Positions 44,029-55,918 of a stretch of DNA of 64,000 bases are shown here, piece after piece. Source of the stretch: Closterium sp. Naga37s-1 (Eukaryota; Streptophyta; Zygnematophyceae; Desmidiales; Closteriaceae); contig CANJKZ010000065.1 of NCBI GenBank assembly GCA_947471745.1, positions 124,001 to 188,000 of the forward strand. Reading direction: 5' to 3'. How positions within the stretch are numbered: position 1 is the stretch's first letter; each line of letters starts with the position of its first letter. A program made the translations under genes and the position numbers. Under the pieces are notes generated by a model. It was not told where the DNA came from, ran no database searches, and saw nothing but the letters and a program-made list of their open reading frames with translations.

Positions 44029-44476
44029 ATTATTGGTAACCGCCGCTACACTTCTGTGTGGAGCTGCAGCCTGCAGCCGCTAAGGGTTCATTGTTGCCGT
44101 CTCTGACAAAAATAGTTTTCAGTCGCTTCTGGCAAGCTAGATTTGAATGGGCATACCGGTAGTGCCTGCAAATCGAATACCGCCAGCTTATAAGCACGAT
44201 GCTGCTAGGTAATCCATGGGCGTATGCATTTAACAGTTACATCTCTACGGTAAACTTCCCAGGACATTTGATAGAAACACTAGTACAATCCATAAAAATC
44301 CTTTCGTATTTTCAACCACCATTGTGTGGCATTCCAACATGGCTCTGTCCTGCCATGGTATACGGTACCCCACTTGCCAAGAACACAGAGCCATCACTCT
44401 GTAACTGAGGCTGAAGAGACAAACATCACTTGCTCCTCTCCACAGGGGTTCTGCCCCATGGAACGTGTTCCCAGGG

Positions 44477-47400
44477 TTAATTACCCTTGAAAAGCCCAAG
44501 CACAGCGTCAATATCCAGGTTGAACTCGCCTTGAGGTGGCAAGTTGTAGGCCGCATACGCTGCTGCTGCTGCCACAGCTACCAGAGCAGCCGACACCACC
44601 ACGCAGCTCCCTCCTGAAGCCACCTTCCCTTGCAGCTTCCTGGCTGCTGCGTCAGCGCTTTGAATGTCCTTTTTCCGTGCTATTTGGCCCTCATCCAACT
44701 CCTCCAATGCCGCAATGTGCTGCGGAGAGGGAGCAGGGGAGGCGGATGGGACGAGGAGGTTAGGAACTAAGTGTGGAGCAAGAGAGTGTGGGGGAAATGA
44801 GAGGCTAGGAATCGAGCATAGGAGAATGGGTGAGCATAGGATAATGGGCGCATGAGAGCATGAACATGTGAGCATGGGAGCACAGGGGCACGGGAGCACG
44901 GGAGAACAGCAGGCACGCAGACTCACAGCAAGCAGCACGCACACTGCACAGCAGGCAAAACACACCTTCTTGCGGATGGAGGCAAGGAACTTGCGCAGCG
45001 GGTCAAAGGGCGCGAGCTGGGTCTTGACAGTGGGCCATGAGCGCAGCACGTAGGTGAGAAGAAGCATGCTCGTGGCATGATCCTCAGCGTGATGCCGCTC
45101 CTGCCAGGGAAACGCACAGGCAGACATGGTTTTTTCATCGAGTTGAGTTAAAACGGTGGGTCAGCAGACGCGTGCTCGTGGCATGATCCTCAGCGTGATG
45201 CCGCTCCTGCCAGGGCCACCACATACAACTCATGCAGTCAGGCACAAGTCATGTGTGTGACCGACATGGCTTGTCCCAAGCCAAGTGTGTGACCGACATG
45301 GCTTGTCCCAAGCCAAGTGTGTAGCCGACATGGCTTGTCCCTCTCAACTCGAGTGGAGTAAGGTACAGATAGGAGAGGAGGCTGAGGGTACAGATGTCCA
45401 GGTGAAAGCGAGGGCCACCTTAATTGAACAAGAGACTGATAAAATGAGACGTTGAGCAGCACTAGAAGTTATGTGGCGCGTCAAAAGAAGATAGGAGCAC
45501 TCACCCATTGCAGGTAGCAGTCAGGGTTCTCTGCCAAGCACCACACGAAGAGGCTGCTCGCCTCCTGGGTGAGGGCCTCAGGCTCTGCGAGGAGAGAGGG
45601 TGGCGGGCAGGACAGGCGGGCAGGACAGGCGGGCAAGAGGCAGCACAGGTTGTGAATAAGAGCAAGCACATGTGTACGACATGCACAGTAGGCTACTAAA
45701 CCCCCCCAAGTGCTGAATGGCACGCCCTGTCCAGCGTTCTCACTACTAGTACCCTACCCGGGTTAAAAGCAGCTGAAAACACGGACCCATTCACCTGCAC
45801 CTTCACATGCATTCATGCACCCATACCTTCACATGCCCCCGTACCTTCACATGCACCCATACCTTCACACGCACCCGTACCGTCACCCATAACCCCACCA
45901 AGACCCATGCCCCCACCCGCATCCGTACCTTCCCCTGCGGCTCGGAACATCAGCGGAAGCAGCATCGTGGCGACAGCCTTGGTGGACTTGGTTCGGCCCG
46001 AGCCTGCGAGCGTGATGTCCTTAAGCAGGGGATACAGAGCGGTGAAGCGGTCAGTGGCCTTGGTGCGGGCGGAGGCGGGAGGGAAGGCGAGGCGCAGGAA
46101 CTGGTCGAGGGTGGAGAAGGGCACCAGCCGCTCGCCCTTGCGGAACGCCCCGTTCAGCAGTACCGCCCTCGCCTTGCGCTCATTGCCGCGCAGCAGCACG
46201 CTGATGGGTGAAAAGGGGGGGGTGGGGGGGGGCAATGGTTGGAAGCAGGAGGGGGGAAAGGGGGCAGTGGTTGGAAGCGGGAGGAGGGAAAGGGGGCAGT
46301 GGTTGGAAGCGGAAAAGGGGAAAGGGGGCAATGAGGAGAAGCGGGAGGCGAAAAATGGGGGGAGGGAAGGGGAGGGGGGCTACTGAGGCGCCACAGAAGC
46401 ACCGCCTCAGAAGGAAATGGACTGGGGAAAAAGGGCAAAACGAAGCGACCTAGAGATGGTAACATACTCACGTTTGGAAGTAGGTGAGAGTGACATCACG
46501 GCCCACAGGCGAGCCCGGCTTGCCCGATGTGAAGGGCATGAGATTGCTGACCAGCAGCGCCATGCCCGATACCAGATCCACCACTGCCACCTGGCACCCA
46601 CGTGGCAATCATATAGCGGAGGTTGGGGTTGGGGGGGGGGAAAGTTGTGGGGTGGCGGGGGGCGTATAATTGAAAAAAGGATGATAAATCAGAGAGGTCA
46701 CAGAGCTGGATTGAACATCTTTTGCAGCTGACCAGCACCATGGACAGAACGAGGCAGTCAGCGAGGACGGAAGGGAGGAAGGGAGGAAGGGAGGGACGGA
46801 GGAAATCAGGAAGGGGGAGGACGCACCTGGCCGTACATCCAGGCGAGCACGGGCAGCCTGTCCTGGCCGAGGCAGCCAGGGTCGGTGCGGATGGAGTCGG
46901 CCGCTTGTAGCATCACGTCCGGCCGTCGCCTCAGCAGCAGCACCAGCAGCACCAGCATGCCAACCTGCAGGGAGTTCAGACCCAGTGCATGAACGGTTCT
47001 TTGGAACTTTCTTTCTGTAATTCTTGATGAACGAGGCTTTCACTTTCTGGTTGTTCCTTTATGGCCCAGTTTGCCTCTCTCGGATAAAGAAAAACCCGGA
47101 TGAGGAGAAACCCATGACTTATTTCGTGTTTCCCGGACACAATTTTTACAACAATCCCAAGAAACGGGGAAACAATACGAGCCAGTCGTAAGTTTCGCAC
47201 CTTGGCTTTCGGCGGCGTCAACGGCTGTGCGGCGGTTCCCTTGGCCACCTTGCCGACTGGCAGCACATCCTCCAGCGCAGATCGCACTAGGGTAACCAGA
47301 AACTTCGCTAGCGCGTCGGCAGGCCGCTCCGCCAGCCATTCAGAGGCGGTTGTGCGAACCTCCTCGGGAATGTCATTCCAAGGTAACTGCAGGGAACAGA

Positions 47401-48329
47401 ATGTGCTTAGATCGAGAGTGATGCCATATCAACGCGGCCTATTCGACGTCATGCAAAAACGAAACAGGCACTGATCGGATCTGCGTAGTCGGATTTGCAT
47501 AAAACAGAGGAATCGAGCGGAGCGACTCACGTCAAGCGCTTTCGCCAAGCTGGAATCTCGGATGATCTTGGGGATGTTGAGCTGCGATGGAAGGACCGCG
47601 CTGAAGGCTCGTGCGAAGAAATCCGCACAACGCATTAGCTGCACATCAGGCATGCCTGCGAAAGAATCCTGAAATGATGCAAAGAGTAAAAAAAGGGTTG
47701 ATAGAAAGAAAGCGCAACAGAGACAGACAATGAGCACCGGTGGATAAACATCCGATCTGGAACGAGTAGATATCGTGAAGACACTTCTGCAACGCGATGA
47801 ATTCGAGCATATCCCGCCTAATGTCCCCAAATCTAAGAAATTCAGTGCAATAATGTGACGTCAGCCACTGAAATGGGTGAGGAATGTCGGAACACACCGA
47901 GATCTCGATAAGGAACGCGGACAATTCGTCCACTTTAATCGCTGTCGCGGCCTCGAGAACGGTAACTTTGGGCTTCTTAGGTTTCTTGGGCTTCTTAGGC
48001 TCTGCTGCTGCTGGAGCCTTGGCTTCCCTCTCCTCGTCATCATCATCATCATCGTCAGCGTCGTACTCTGCACGCTCCGTTTCCCGCTCGGCTGCTTCAG
48101 CAGCCGCTGCACGAGCTTCGATCCTCGCTCTCCTCTGCATCGATTCATCCTCCAGCGACGAAAACACGGATTGGCCGATCGACCCTTTTCCACCTGCAGA
48201 TTTTCCCGCAGCTGACGGCTTCTTCGAATCTTTCTGTTCCTGGCGTCGCTGCTTCTTAACATTAGTCACCTTCTGCCATCCGTGGTTCTCAGATTGCACC
48301 ACACGAGGCTCGTCCACGAAATCTGCCAT
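44477..48329 (-). CDS. TMEM214-like ER membrane protein
   Basis: Plant-type TMEM214 homologue. Nine exons (48329-47898, 47668-47531, 47386-47201, 46964-46827, 46590-46472, 46200-45929, 45584-45505, 45100-44966, 44719-44477) join in phase to 580 residues, the family length. The N-terminus MADFVDEPRVVQSENHGWQ and a Lys/Asp-rich charged region are followed by PDVQLMRCADFFARAF, the helical repeat body and a C-terminal membrane segment (SCVVVSAALVAVAAAAAYAA). The animal protein sits in the ER membrane and takes part in ER-stress apoptosis; the plant role is not established. Exon 8's first ~33 bp are duplicated in the upstream intron. Confidence 0.92.
45067..45215. repeat. 43-bp exact duplication spanning a decayed palindrome
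   Basis: 45067-45109 and 45173-45215 are identical over 43 bp and include the start of TMEM214 exon 8 with its acceptor. Between them 45130-45153 reads TTTTTTCATCGAGTTGAGTTAAAA split as TTTT, then GAGTTGAGTTAAAA, which matches the consensus right part GAGTCGACTCAAAA at 11 of 14 bases. The palindrome is decayed although the duplication is intact. Confidence 0.65.
45253..45348. repeat. 32-bp tandem hairpin repeat, three copies
   Basis: GTGTGTGACCGACATGGCTT-type units recur at 45253, 45285 and 45317. Each contains GGCTTG-TCC-CAAGCC, a perfect 6-bp hairpin (third copy truncated). In TMEM214 intron 7. Confidence 0.8.
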
Positions 48330-49244
48330 CTTGTATTGCACTAGCTCAGGCAAAACCGAAAGCAGACTAGTACAGCAGCAAACGAATCCACGTAGATCTA
48401 CGTCAGGAAAATTAAGTATACGAACAGGCTCAAACGGCTGGATCCGTCACCTAACCAATTCTGGATACTGGAAATCAGAAGAAAAACTAGTACGGATGTC
48501 TCCCAAGACCGAATCTGGTCGGTCGAAATTCTCAAGGGAGGAAAACAGTTGGAGCAGAGGTGCAGCGTTGTTGTTCAACTCTGCGACCGAGCTGCCAAGG
48601 GATGGCTGTTCCCGCCTTTTTGCCGCTTGCGCTCCTGGGCTCCGTTTGTGTACCAGGCATTAGTGTTAATATCGCCAAGTGCAAAAAACAGAACTTAGAT
48701 CTAAGAAAAGGGACAAACAAGGAACCACTGTCAGTTTTGATTCCCTTAATTTATGGTTTTGAAAGTGCCAGTCAAATTATGCTACCAAAAAAACATGAAC
48801 GTCACACCCAGCTAGTTGGTTGGGAACCACTAGCTTACAGTGGTTCCCTGTTTGAAAATGTCACACTTGGTTGGAAATGTCACACCCATGTCAAATGTTG
48901 AGAAAGTGTCATATGTAGCAACTAGCTCCTTGCTTGGTCACAGCAAAGCGAATACATCATCCTTTCAGAAGCTTTTGCAGCAGTGCTGTAAGCAACGGTA
49001 CTGTCTGATAGGACGATCAAGCACTACGATAATTGTTATTACCAAGAGAATACACAATATCCTAGGCAGACCCAGAAGCATGGGCAGAATGGCAGCTAAT
49101 CTAATATCACCATGGAAACTCATCCCAACCTAGCATGTCTCACCTAATCACAAATATCACCTGTCCTAATTCAACTACCCACTATCTAAAGCCCTGAAGT
49201 TGCAACGCGTCAGTGAGTTAATCTACAGAGCATGCTCAAACCGC
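46830..49244. other. TMEM214 5' flank and intergenic gap (48330-49244)
   Basis: Of this span, 48330-49244 lies between the TMEM214 start and the oxidase stop and has no gene. It holds a perfect 9-bp hairpin (GGAACCACT 48823-48831 with AGTGGTTCC 48839-48847) and nearby repeats of AATGTCACAC. The rest of the span is TMEM214 exons and introns listed separately. Confidence 0.4.
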
Positions 49245-51679
49245 TTACTTGATGACCTTGAACGGCCTCATCATGTCATTATCCTCGTGATCCACCATGT
49301 GGCAATGGTACACGTATCCCGGGCCAATAGTCGCATCAAACTTCAAGGGCTTGCCGTTGTTGTCGTGCCAGCCAAGCCAGAGCGTGAGCACCTGACCGGG
49401 GTACGCCGGCGTGGTGTCCTTCCATCCGTCCTCAGTGGGGTCGACCTTAACCCGCGGGCCCGTCCAGCAGCGCGGGAGCTTCTTGCCGCGGAACGCGCAC
49501 TTTCCCGCCTGGAACGCCGCGACGTCGAATGGACGGCGAGAGACGGGACGGTGGTCGACGAGGTGGATGTGCAGCGGGTGCGCGTCGGCCGACAGGTTGA
49601 TGATGTGCCACAGCTCGTTCGTGCCCTGCGGGGGAAGTTAGTGAAGGGGACAATGCGAGCGAGAGCTTTTGAGACCGTCTCCATTGAAAAAAGGGGACAA
49701 CGCAAGCGTTGAACGATAGGAAGGATTCGTTGAAGAACGAGTAAGGTCGCATCGTACTGACCTGCTTGGGGAAGTCCGTGGGGGGATCGGAGTACCCAAG
49801 GTTGTCGATGGTGATCTCAATGGGCAGGTTCGTCTTGGGGTCCATCTTCTCGATCAGGCTGTGCCACCGAACCTTCTGGATGTTCTTGTAGTCGATCGGC
49901 GGCATGTACTGTAATGCGGGAAGGAAAACATCATAGATGTAAGACCCGTAACGGGCTTAGAAAGCAAAAGCACAGGAAGGTCCGGTTTTTGAAGTGGGTG
50001 AACGCGCGTACCGAGATGGTGCTGGGAAGCTTCGCGGCTGGGATGCGCTTGCGATTGGTGATCACGAAGCGCATGACAAGACCGGTGTCGCGGTCAGCGG
50101 TCACACCAGCGGGGTAAGGCGCGGGCGCGGTGTTCTGGAGAATGACGTCCTTGCACGTGGCAGGCAGGTTGGAGAAATCAACCAGCACGTCCTGGCGAGA
50201 GCCCGGAACGAGCAGGTACGACTTCGAGGTCACCGGCTTATTCAAGTAGCCGCCGTCGGTCGCGATCTGCGCGTTATACGGCACGTGTTAGCATGTGCGT
50301 TACATGACACCGCGTCATTGCTCGGAAAATTCATGTGCAATGAGCTGAACAGAGGGTACGGGATGTCATCACTTACGCTGACGATGTCGAGAACCTGGCC
50401 CTTGAGCGGCGGCACGAAGTTAGGGTAGTCGCCGCGCTGCGCGCAAACGAACTGCAGATTGTAGAAACGCGCGTTTGACGCGCCCAGCATCTTGAACCGG
50501 TACATCGCACGGCGGACCTTGAGGTACGGCCAAACCACCCCGTTGACCATGATGGTGTCGCCGATGTATTCGGGAATCCAGTTGGGATGCACGCTCGGCA
50601 CGATGCCCACGTTCGGGTAGTTCACCGAGCCGTTGGCAAAGAAGAGGCGATCGGCGATGGCGAGCGGGACGGTGCGGGCGGCGGGCGGCAGCCAAGTGTA
50701 CTTGGACTCGACCTTGGGGTCCGTGATAATGTACAGCCCCGCCATGCCCGCCGCCACGTTCAGCCGCGTCATGCCCGCCATGTGGTCATGGTACCACACC
50801 GTCGATGCCTCGTCGTTAATGTACTTGTACGTGTTGTTATAGTAGGTGGGGCCTTTCTCGCCGTACTGCGTGAACCACGCGAAAGGGTGGCCGTCGTAGT
50901 AGCTCTGCTGGGAGCCGCCGTGGCGATGCACAACTGCAGGACCATTGGGGACGAGAATGAGGAGTCAGTCCGAATGTGCGCAGGGAGCATATGCATGCGC
51001 GTGCCGCATCAGAGCAACGTTGAGGGCACGAAAATGTTGACACGCTCGCTCTTCAATTCTGAGAATGGGCTCACCGATCGGGATGCCCTTCGTGGGAACC
51101 TTGTAACCCATCATGAGCGTGGGGTCGACGGTGAACATGTGCGTGTTGTCGAGCAGGTGGTTCTCCCACGTCACCGTCGTGTCGATGCCAACCTTGGCCA
51201 CGATGGTGGGGCCGGGGTACGACGCCGTCTTCTGACTCGTGCCGTACGCGTACTGCTTCGTCGCCGGCAGATCGCGATGGAATTTCTGCCACACGCACGA
51301 CAATTTGAAAGGGGGACGTTAAGATCAGACAGAGAGCCGCATTGTGCACCTAGCCATGGAAAGAAGCAGAAGCGCGCTACTGTTGTGAGGCGAGAGAAGC
51401 GAGCTATGGTTGCACTGGGTGCTGTGCGCCGTGTGCCCTCGCGCGATGTACCTGGTAGATCTGGTAGGCACCGATGGTGAGCGGCTTGGTTCCATCGAGA
51501 GTGGGGATAACGCGCGAGGTCAAGCTGTCCACAAACTTGCACAGGGGCCTCTGGGGAAACGCGTTCGCGCACTTGGGGCCGGCTGTGGCCGTGGGAGTGG
51601 GAGCAACGGCTGCATTGGCAATGTAGGCTAAAGCAAGGATGAGGAGAAGAGGAAGCGTACAGCGTCTAACGAGCGCCAT
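49245..51679 (-). CDS. LPR1/CotA-type multicopper oxidase (ferroxidase-like)
   Basis: Secreted blue copper oxidase of the plant LPR1/LPR2 and bacterial CotA type; plant LPR1 oxidises Fe(II) in the apoplast during phosphate sensing in roots. Six exons (51679-51452, 51285-51075, 50933-50377, 50266-50012, 49908-49762, 49625-49245) join in phase to 592 residues (LPR1 is ~580). It has an N-terminal signal peptide (MALVRRCTLPLLLILALAYI). Copper ligands are present: VHRHGG, WYHDHMAG, HPLHIHLVDH, and the C-terminal HCHIVDHEDNDMM with the type 1 Cys, His and Met. The first type 2/3 motif is HRHG rather than the common HxHG with Leu or Trp between. Substrate is inferred from the family only. Confidence 0.93.
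49644..49708. repeat. Decayed palindrome between 18-bp direct repeats
   Basis: AAGGGGACAATGCGAGCG (49644-49661) and AAGGGGACAACGCAAGCG (49691-49708) match at 16 of 18 bases. Between them 49667-49690 contains TTTTGAGACCGTCTC and then TTGAAAA, a stretched version of TTTTGAGACGTCTCAAAA. It lies in intron 5 of the oxidase gene. Confidence 0.75.
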
Positions 51680-52010
51680 GGTGTGACTCGGTGGCAGTAG
51701 TGCAAAAAAAGCTACGTGTGCCTGTGTGATGTGAGTGTGTACGGGACTAGCGCCTTGATATCTGGAGAATCAGGCGCACAGTTCCTGAATCAGGCGCACA
51801 GATCCTGGGTCAAGGCGGAGGAGGCGGGAGAATTCTCCGAAGCGCGTCGTGACGTGATGTGTTCGTCCCGAAGTTCTTGTCATTTCACTTATCATTTTCA
51901 CATGCGGAAGGGGACCAACTTCAATGGTGTGTGTGTTTGAGGGAAGGAAATTCTAGTGGGTTCGGGCACGGCCTAGTACGGTACGTATTGTGCGGTGCGG
52001 TGTTGTGTGG
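51680..52010. promoter_or_regulatory. Upstream region of the multicopper oxidase
   Basis: Between the oxidase start codon (minus strand, 51679) and the likely gypsy LTR. It holds a small direct duplication (AATCAGGCGCACAG at ~51768 and ~51787). Promoter role inferred from position. Confidence 0.35.
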
Positions 52011-52849
52011 TGTCAAGCCCTGTTATTCTCTGAACCCCGCACCAGCGATTCAACGCAAGCGTGGAGTGGAGTGGGTGGTGCAAAGCCCCTTATCGTGTGG
52101 AGGGCGTCTGCAGCCCAATTGGCACGGTAGTAATTGCCGAAGCGCTACGCTGGAGCCGCGTCTCCACGCATGCACATTGGTCAAGGATAAGTTATCTCCT
52201 CTTGTCGGGTTACGAGGTTCGAGACGCACATGCCTCAATCGAGGCGGGGATTCTTGTATCGATGGAATTGAATCGAAGGGTGCCTTGGGCGAACGACAAA
52301 ACCCGAATGCACGTTTGAATGCGAGCCGTAGTCGAAACCACGAGAATGTTTGCGAAGCTTTTTCCCTCGCATCTTATGCACGCATTGGTGGAACGGGGCT
52401 TGTGTCAGTGTGGTAACGATTCCGGCGAAGAGTAACTGCGGCTGCAAAGCATGCGTGCGCTTTGGTCGCTGTGGCTGGTTTCATGTGTGCTTATATGTAA
52501 GGAAAATTCCTTCTCCTTACTTCGCGCCCCTACTTGCCGCGTACAAGACCATTCCCACCATCGGCACCCAAACAGTGAAACGTTACCCGCTCACGACACT
52601 CGCATCGACTACGATTCCTGCCACTGTTCACGATGCGACCCAACCTCGCGGTTCGGTTGGTAACCCGCGCTCCGGACCTCCGCCTCGACATATCCCAACC
52701 TCGGCGCTAGACCCGTAGCGCACCCCAATTCTTCGCGTTACCGTTACCACGCTAGTTCGCTATATATTCTTCGCGCATGCCTTCGCTCATTGTCTTGTTT
52801 TGCTTCAATAGTGCAATCCTCGCTCGCTCGCTCAGTTGCACTCGTAACA
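52011..52849 (+). repeat. Probable gypsy 5' LTR (left edge tentative)
   Basis: The right edge is well placed: ...CTCGTAACA at 52849 directly before the PBS-like site. The left edge at TGTCAAGCCC (52011) is my best guess from the TG start and cannot be checked against a 3' LTR. A TATA-like CTATATATTC occurs at ~52758. Confidence 0.5.
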
Positions 52850-52917
52850 CTTGGTATTCAGAGCCTACGATCTCCTCTCGGACCGCACCCACACCTTCGC
52901 TTCCCCACTATCTCGAA

Positions 52918-52959
52918 TTTTTATTTTTAATTTTTTTTGGGGGGGGGGGGGGGGGGGGT
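52918..52959. repeat. T-run followed by a 21-base G-run
   Basis: A T-rich stretch ends in 21 consecutive G (52939-52959), in the gypsy leader. Length may be inexact in the assembly. Confidence 0.85.
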
Positions 52960-53063
52960 GGTAGACGTCTCTCAGCGAACAAGCACCGCCGCTCGAAGTG
53001 CTCTCTCTTAAGCACGCACGGCCACAACAAAGGCTCTCGCTGAACTTGCCCGACACCCCCACC

Positions 53064-54239
53064 ATGGCCGGAATTAATCTCGCGACACTGACGCAGGAGC
53101 AGCTCAACCGTCTAGTGCGCCAACTCGAAGATTCTGCGTTCGAAATTGCGACACTCACGGCGGAACGCGACTCCGCTCGCCAGCAATCGACGGTGAATGC
53201 ACCAACACCAAGACATGCACCTGCAAATGCACCTGCATAATCGAAGGAGCCGATCGTCATCTCATCAGGCACACCGACATAGAACGACAGCGTAGGACAA
53301 CGCTCAGGCGTAGCCAGTGATGGCGCCGCTCACTCAATGCCTGGCATGGAGAGGAACAGGGCCGCAACAAGCACACAAGGGCCTCGCGAAGTCCGCCGGC
53401 ACGTGGAGTTCGCCGCAACGAGTGGCAACAACGACATCATGGCGCCGATGCCACTCAAGGCGCAGCGCCCGCCCTTCTTCGATCCTAGCCAACGTGGAGG
53501 TCTGACAGTCCAATCGTAGGTTTTCACGATGAACGTTTTCTTCGACGCGAATTACGTCGAGTCGGACGCAACAAAGATTCGCTACGTAGCGAAGATTCGC
53601 TACGCAGTTTCGCTGCTGAGGGGCCCCGCCATGGACTGGTGGCGAGTCATCGTGACGTCGCCACGCGCCTACGAGCCGCCGTCGCAAGAGGGAGGGCCCT
53701 CGGGTCCAGCCATCACCTGGAGTTCTTTCTGCGAAACCGCCCAGTACAGCACGTGGGATGCATGGTGCGCAGGGCTTTGGGCACGCTTCGAGCCGATTGC
53801 GGCTTCTATTTCAGCGCGTCAGAGACTGCGTACTTGGCGACAACTTGGGTCGGTCAAGGACTACACGAGCGGTTTTCTCGCATTGTGCGAGCAAGTTGGC
53901 TACATGCACGAAGCGAAGCGGGTAGACCGTTACGTCGGAGGGCTGAAGCCAGACATCTCGCACGAAATCATGCTACGCTGGCTCTCGAACTTCAACGAGA
54001 TCCTCGCGCTCGCCAAGAAGATCGGTATCATACGCCGACCGAGACAGGGGTTCTACTACGGACAACGTTCACGGGGACCGGCCGAGCACGCCACCGTACA
54101 CGCCGTTGCAGCGAATGCAGCTGCCGCGCCATTTAAGGGGCGCTGCTTTGCTTGTAACAGGCCGGGCCATCGCAAGAGCGAATGCCCAGAGGAGCTGAGG
54201 CGCCGCGGAGCAGAGCAGGGGAGGGAGTCTCAGAGGTAG
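53064..54239 (+). pseudogene. gypsy gag with in-frame stops
   Basis: Begins MAGINLATLTQEQLNRLVRQ with a coiled-coil-like N-terminus. In-frame TAA (53238) and TAG (53517) break it. The capsid-like part (AMDWWRV, W-rich, LGSVKDYTSGFLALCEQVGY) and a CCHC zinc knuckle CFACNRPGHRKSEC follow. Ends at TAG 54237-54239. Confidence 0.85.
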
Positions 54240-55558
54240 GGAAATGCCAGCAGTCAGTAGAAATCGGGCCAACCATTGACGAGACAACCTGCTCGCCCAA
54301 CCTCACCGACCCTCACCGAGTCACAGTACCGATTCACGCTATTGATCGGGCTCGGATGAATACGGAGGGTACATCGATGGATTGCCCAGTACTGATTCAC
54401 GGGAAAATCCAGGGAGCAGTAGTGAAGAATTCTATAGATGGAGGAGCAAGTCACGGCTTAGTTAATACCGCAACCGCACGGAAGCTTCAACTAACACTTA
54501 GTTGGTGTTTACCGGAGATAGATGCACGCTTAGTCGATGGCACGCCGCTGGCCATACGGGAAAAGGTGGAGAGAGTAAAAGTCCGTTGCAGGGGAAATTT
54601 CGGGTTTACACAGGAAATGCTCGCAACGACACTGGATGGGCACGACATTTTACTAGGACGTGATTGGCTGCGACGCTACAATCCGCGAATCGACTGGAAG
54701 ACAGTTAGCTGCACTGTGCGAAGTAGCGGTAACTGGGTCGAGCTACCTCGCTTGCAGTCGCCCGAATCTTCAACGGTCCACGTCAACGCCATCACAATGA
54801 AATGGGCTGTCGCCGCTGGAGCCGATGTGTACGCGGTGGATATCGCATTGGTAGGAGAAGCAGAGCAGCCGAGTGATTTTCAGAAACTGCTGGCAGCGGT
54901 ACCGCCCGAACCACAGGAACCGTTGAAACGGTACCCGAGGATTTTTCCAGAAGATTTAACAGGGGGAAAGCCACCTCAGCGGGCGCATGATCACCGAATA
55001 TAATTAGAACCGGGGGCATAGCCAACTGTTTCGACTGGCACAGCCCGAGCTCGATGAACTGAGGAAGCAGCTAGATTACCTGTTAGAGAAGAAATTCATC
55101 CGACCCAGTTCATCGCCGTTCGCCGCACCGATACTATTCACACCGAAAAAAAGACGAAGGGTTTCGTATGTGTATCAATTACAGAGCACTGAACAGGGTA
55201 ACAGTCAAGTCGCAATGCCCTATTCCCCGCGCCGACGAATTGATAGATCAATTGCAAACAGCACAAGTCTTTTAGAAAATAGATTTACGGGGAGGTTACC
55301 ACCAGATTCGGGTCGAACCATCGGACTGCGCCAAGACGTCATTTAGAACTAGGTATGGGTCATTCGAGTACAACGTGATGCCATTCGGGCTGACCAACGC
55401 ACCGGCGACATTTCAGATGACCATGATCGAGGCATTTAGGCCACTCTTAGACAAAAGCGTGATAATTTACTTCGACGACATCCTAGTCTACAGTCGTGAT
55501 AAGCAGCAGCACTTAGCAGATCTGGAAGCAGTGTTTAAAGTTTTAGACGAGCATAGAC
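54182..55558 (+). pseudogene. gypsy pol: protease and first part of reverse transcriptase
   Basis: Overlaps gag in a -1 frame. Protease has IDGGASHGLVN (the usual DSGA is DGGA) and HDILLGRDWL. Stops appear at ~55001, then RT fragments in shifting frames: KKFIRPSSSPFAAPI, INYRALNRVTV, GGYHQIRV, MPFGLTNAPATFQ and YFDDILVYS. Cut at 55558 by copia D. Confidence 0.85.
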
Positions 55559-55686
55559 AGTTAGAAACAAGAAGTGATTGAACTATGAAAGATTGGAGTA
55601 CAAGTATGAAACCCTAGAGTTGTGTACCCCCTAAAGGCTAACCCACTATAGCCTACACAACAATAACATATAGATAATGTTTGACA
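55559..55686 (-). repeat. copia D 3' LTR
   Basis: 128 bp. It ends TTCTAACT where the 5' copy has TTCTAACA; otherwise I see no difference. Confidence 0.93.
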
Positions 55687-55918
55687 CACCCCCATAGGCA
55701 AAGTGGGGGAGAGCAAGGGGTCACAAGACCAGTCAAGAAAGGCAAAGCAAGCTCAGGGTGGATCACAACGTCACCACACAATCTGAGCACAAGCAAAGGG
55801 CCACAGGGCCAGTTCAAATGCAGAGGCATATATACAACACAAACAGCAAGGTGATCTCATCCTAACAAAAAACAAACAAGCAGGTATATATATATAGAGA
55901 TCACAGTACAGTCAAAGC

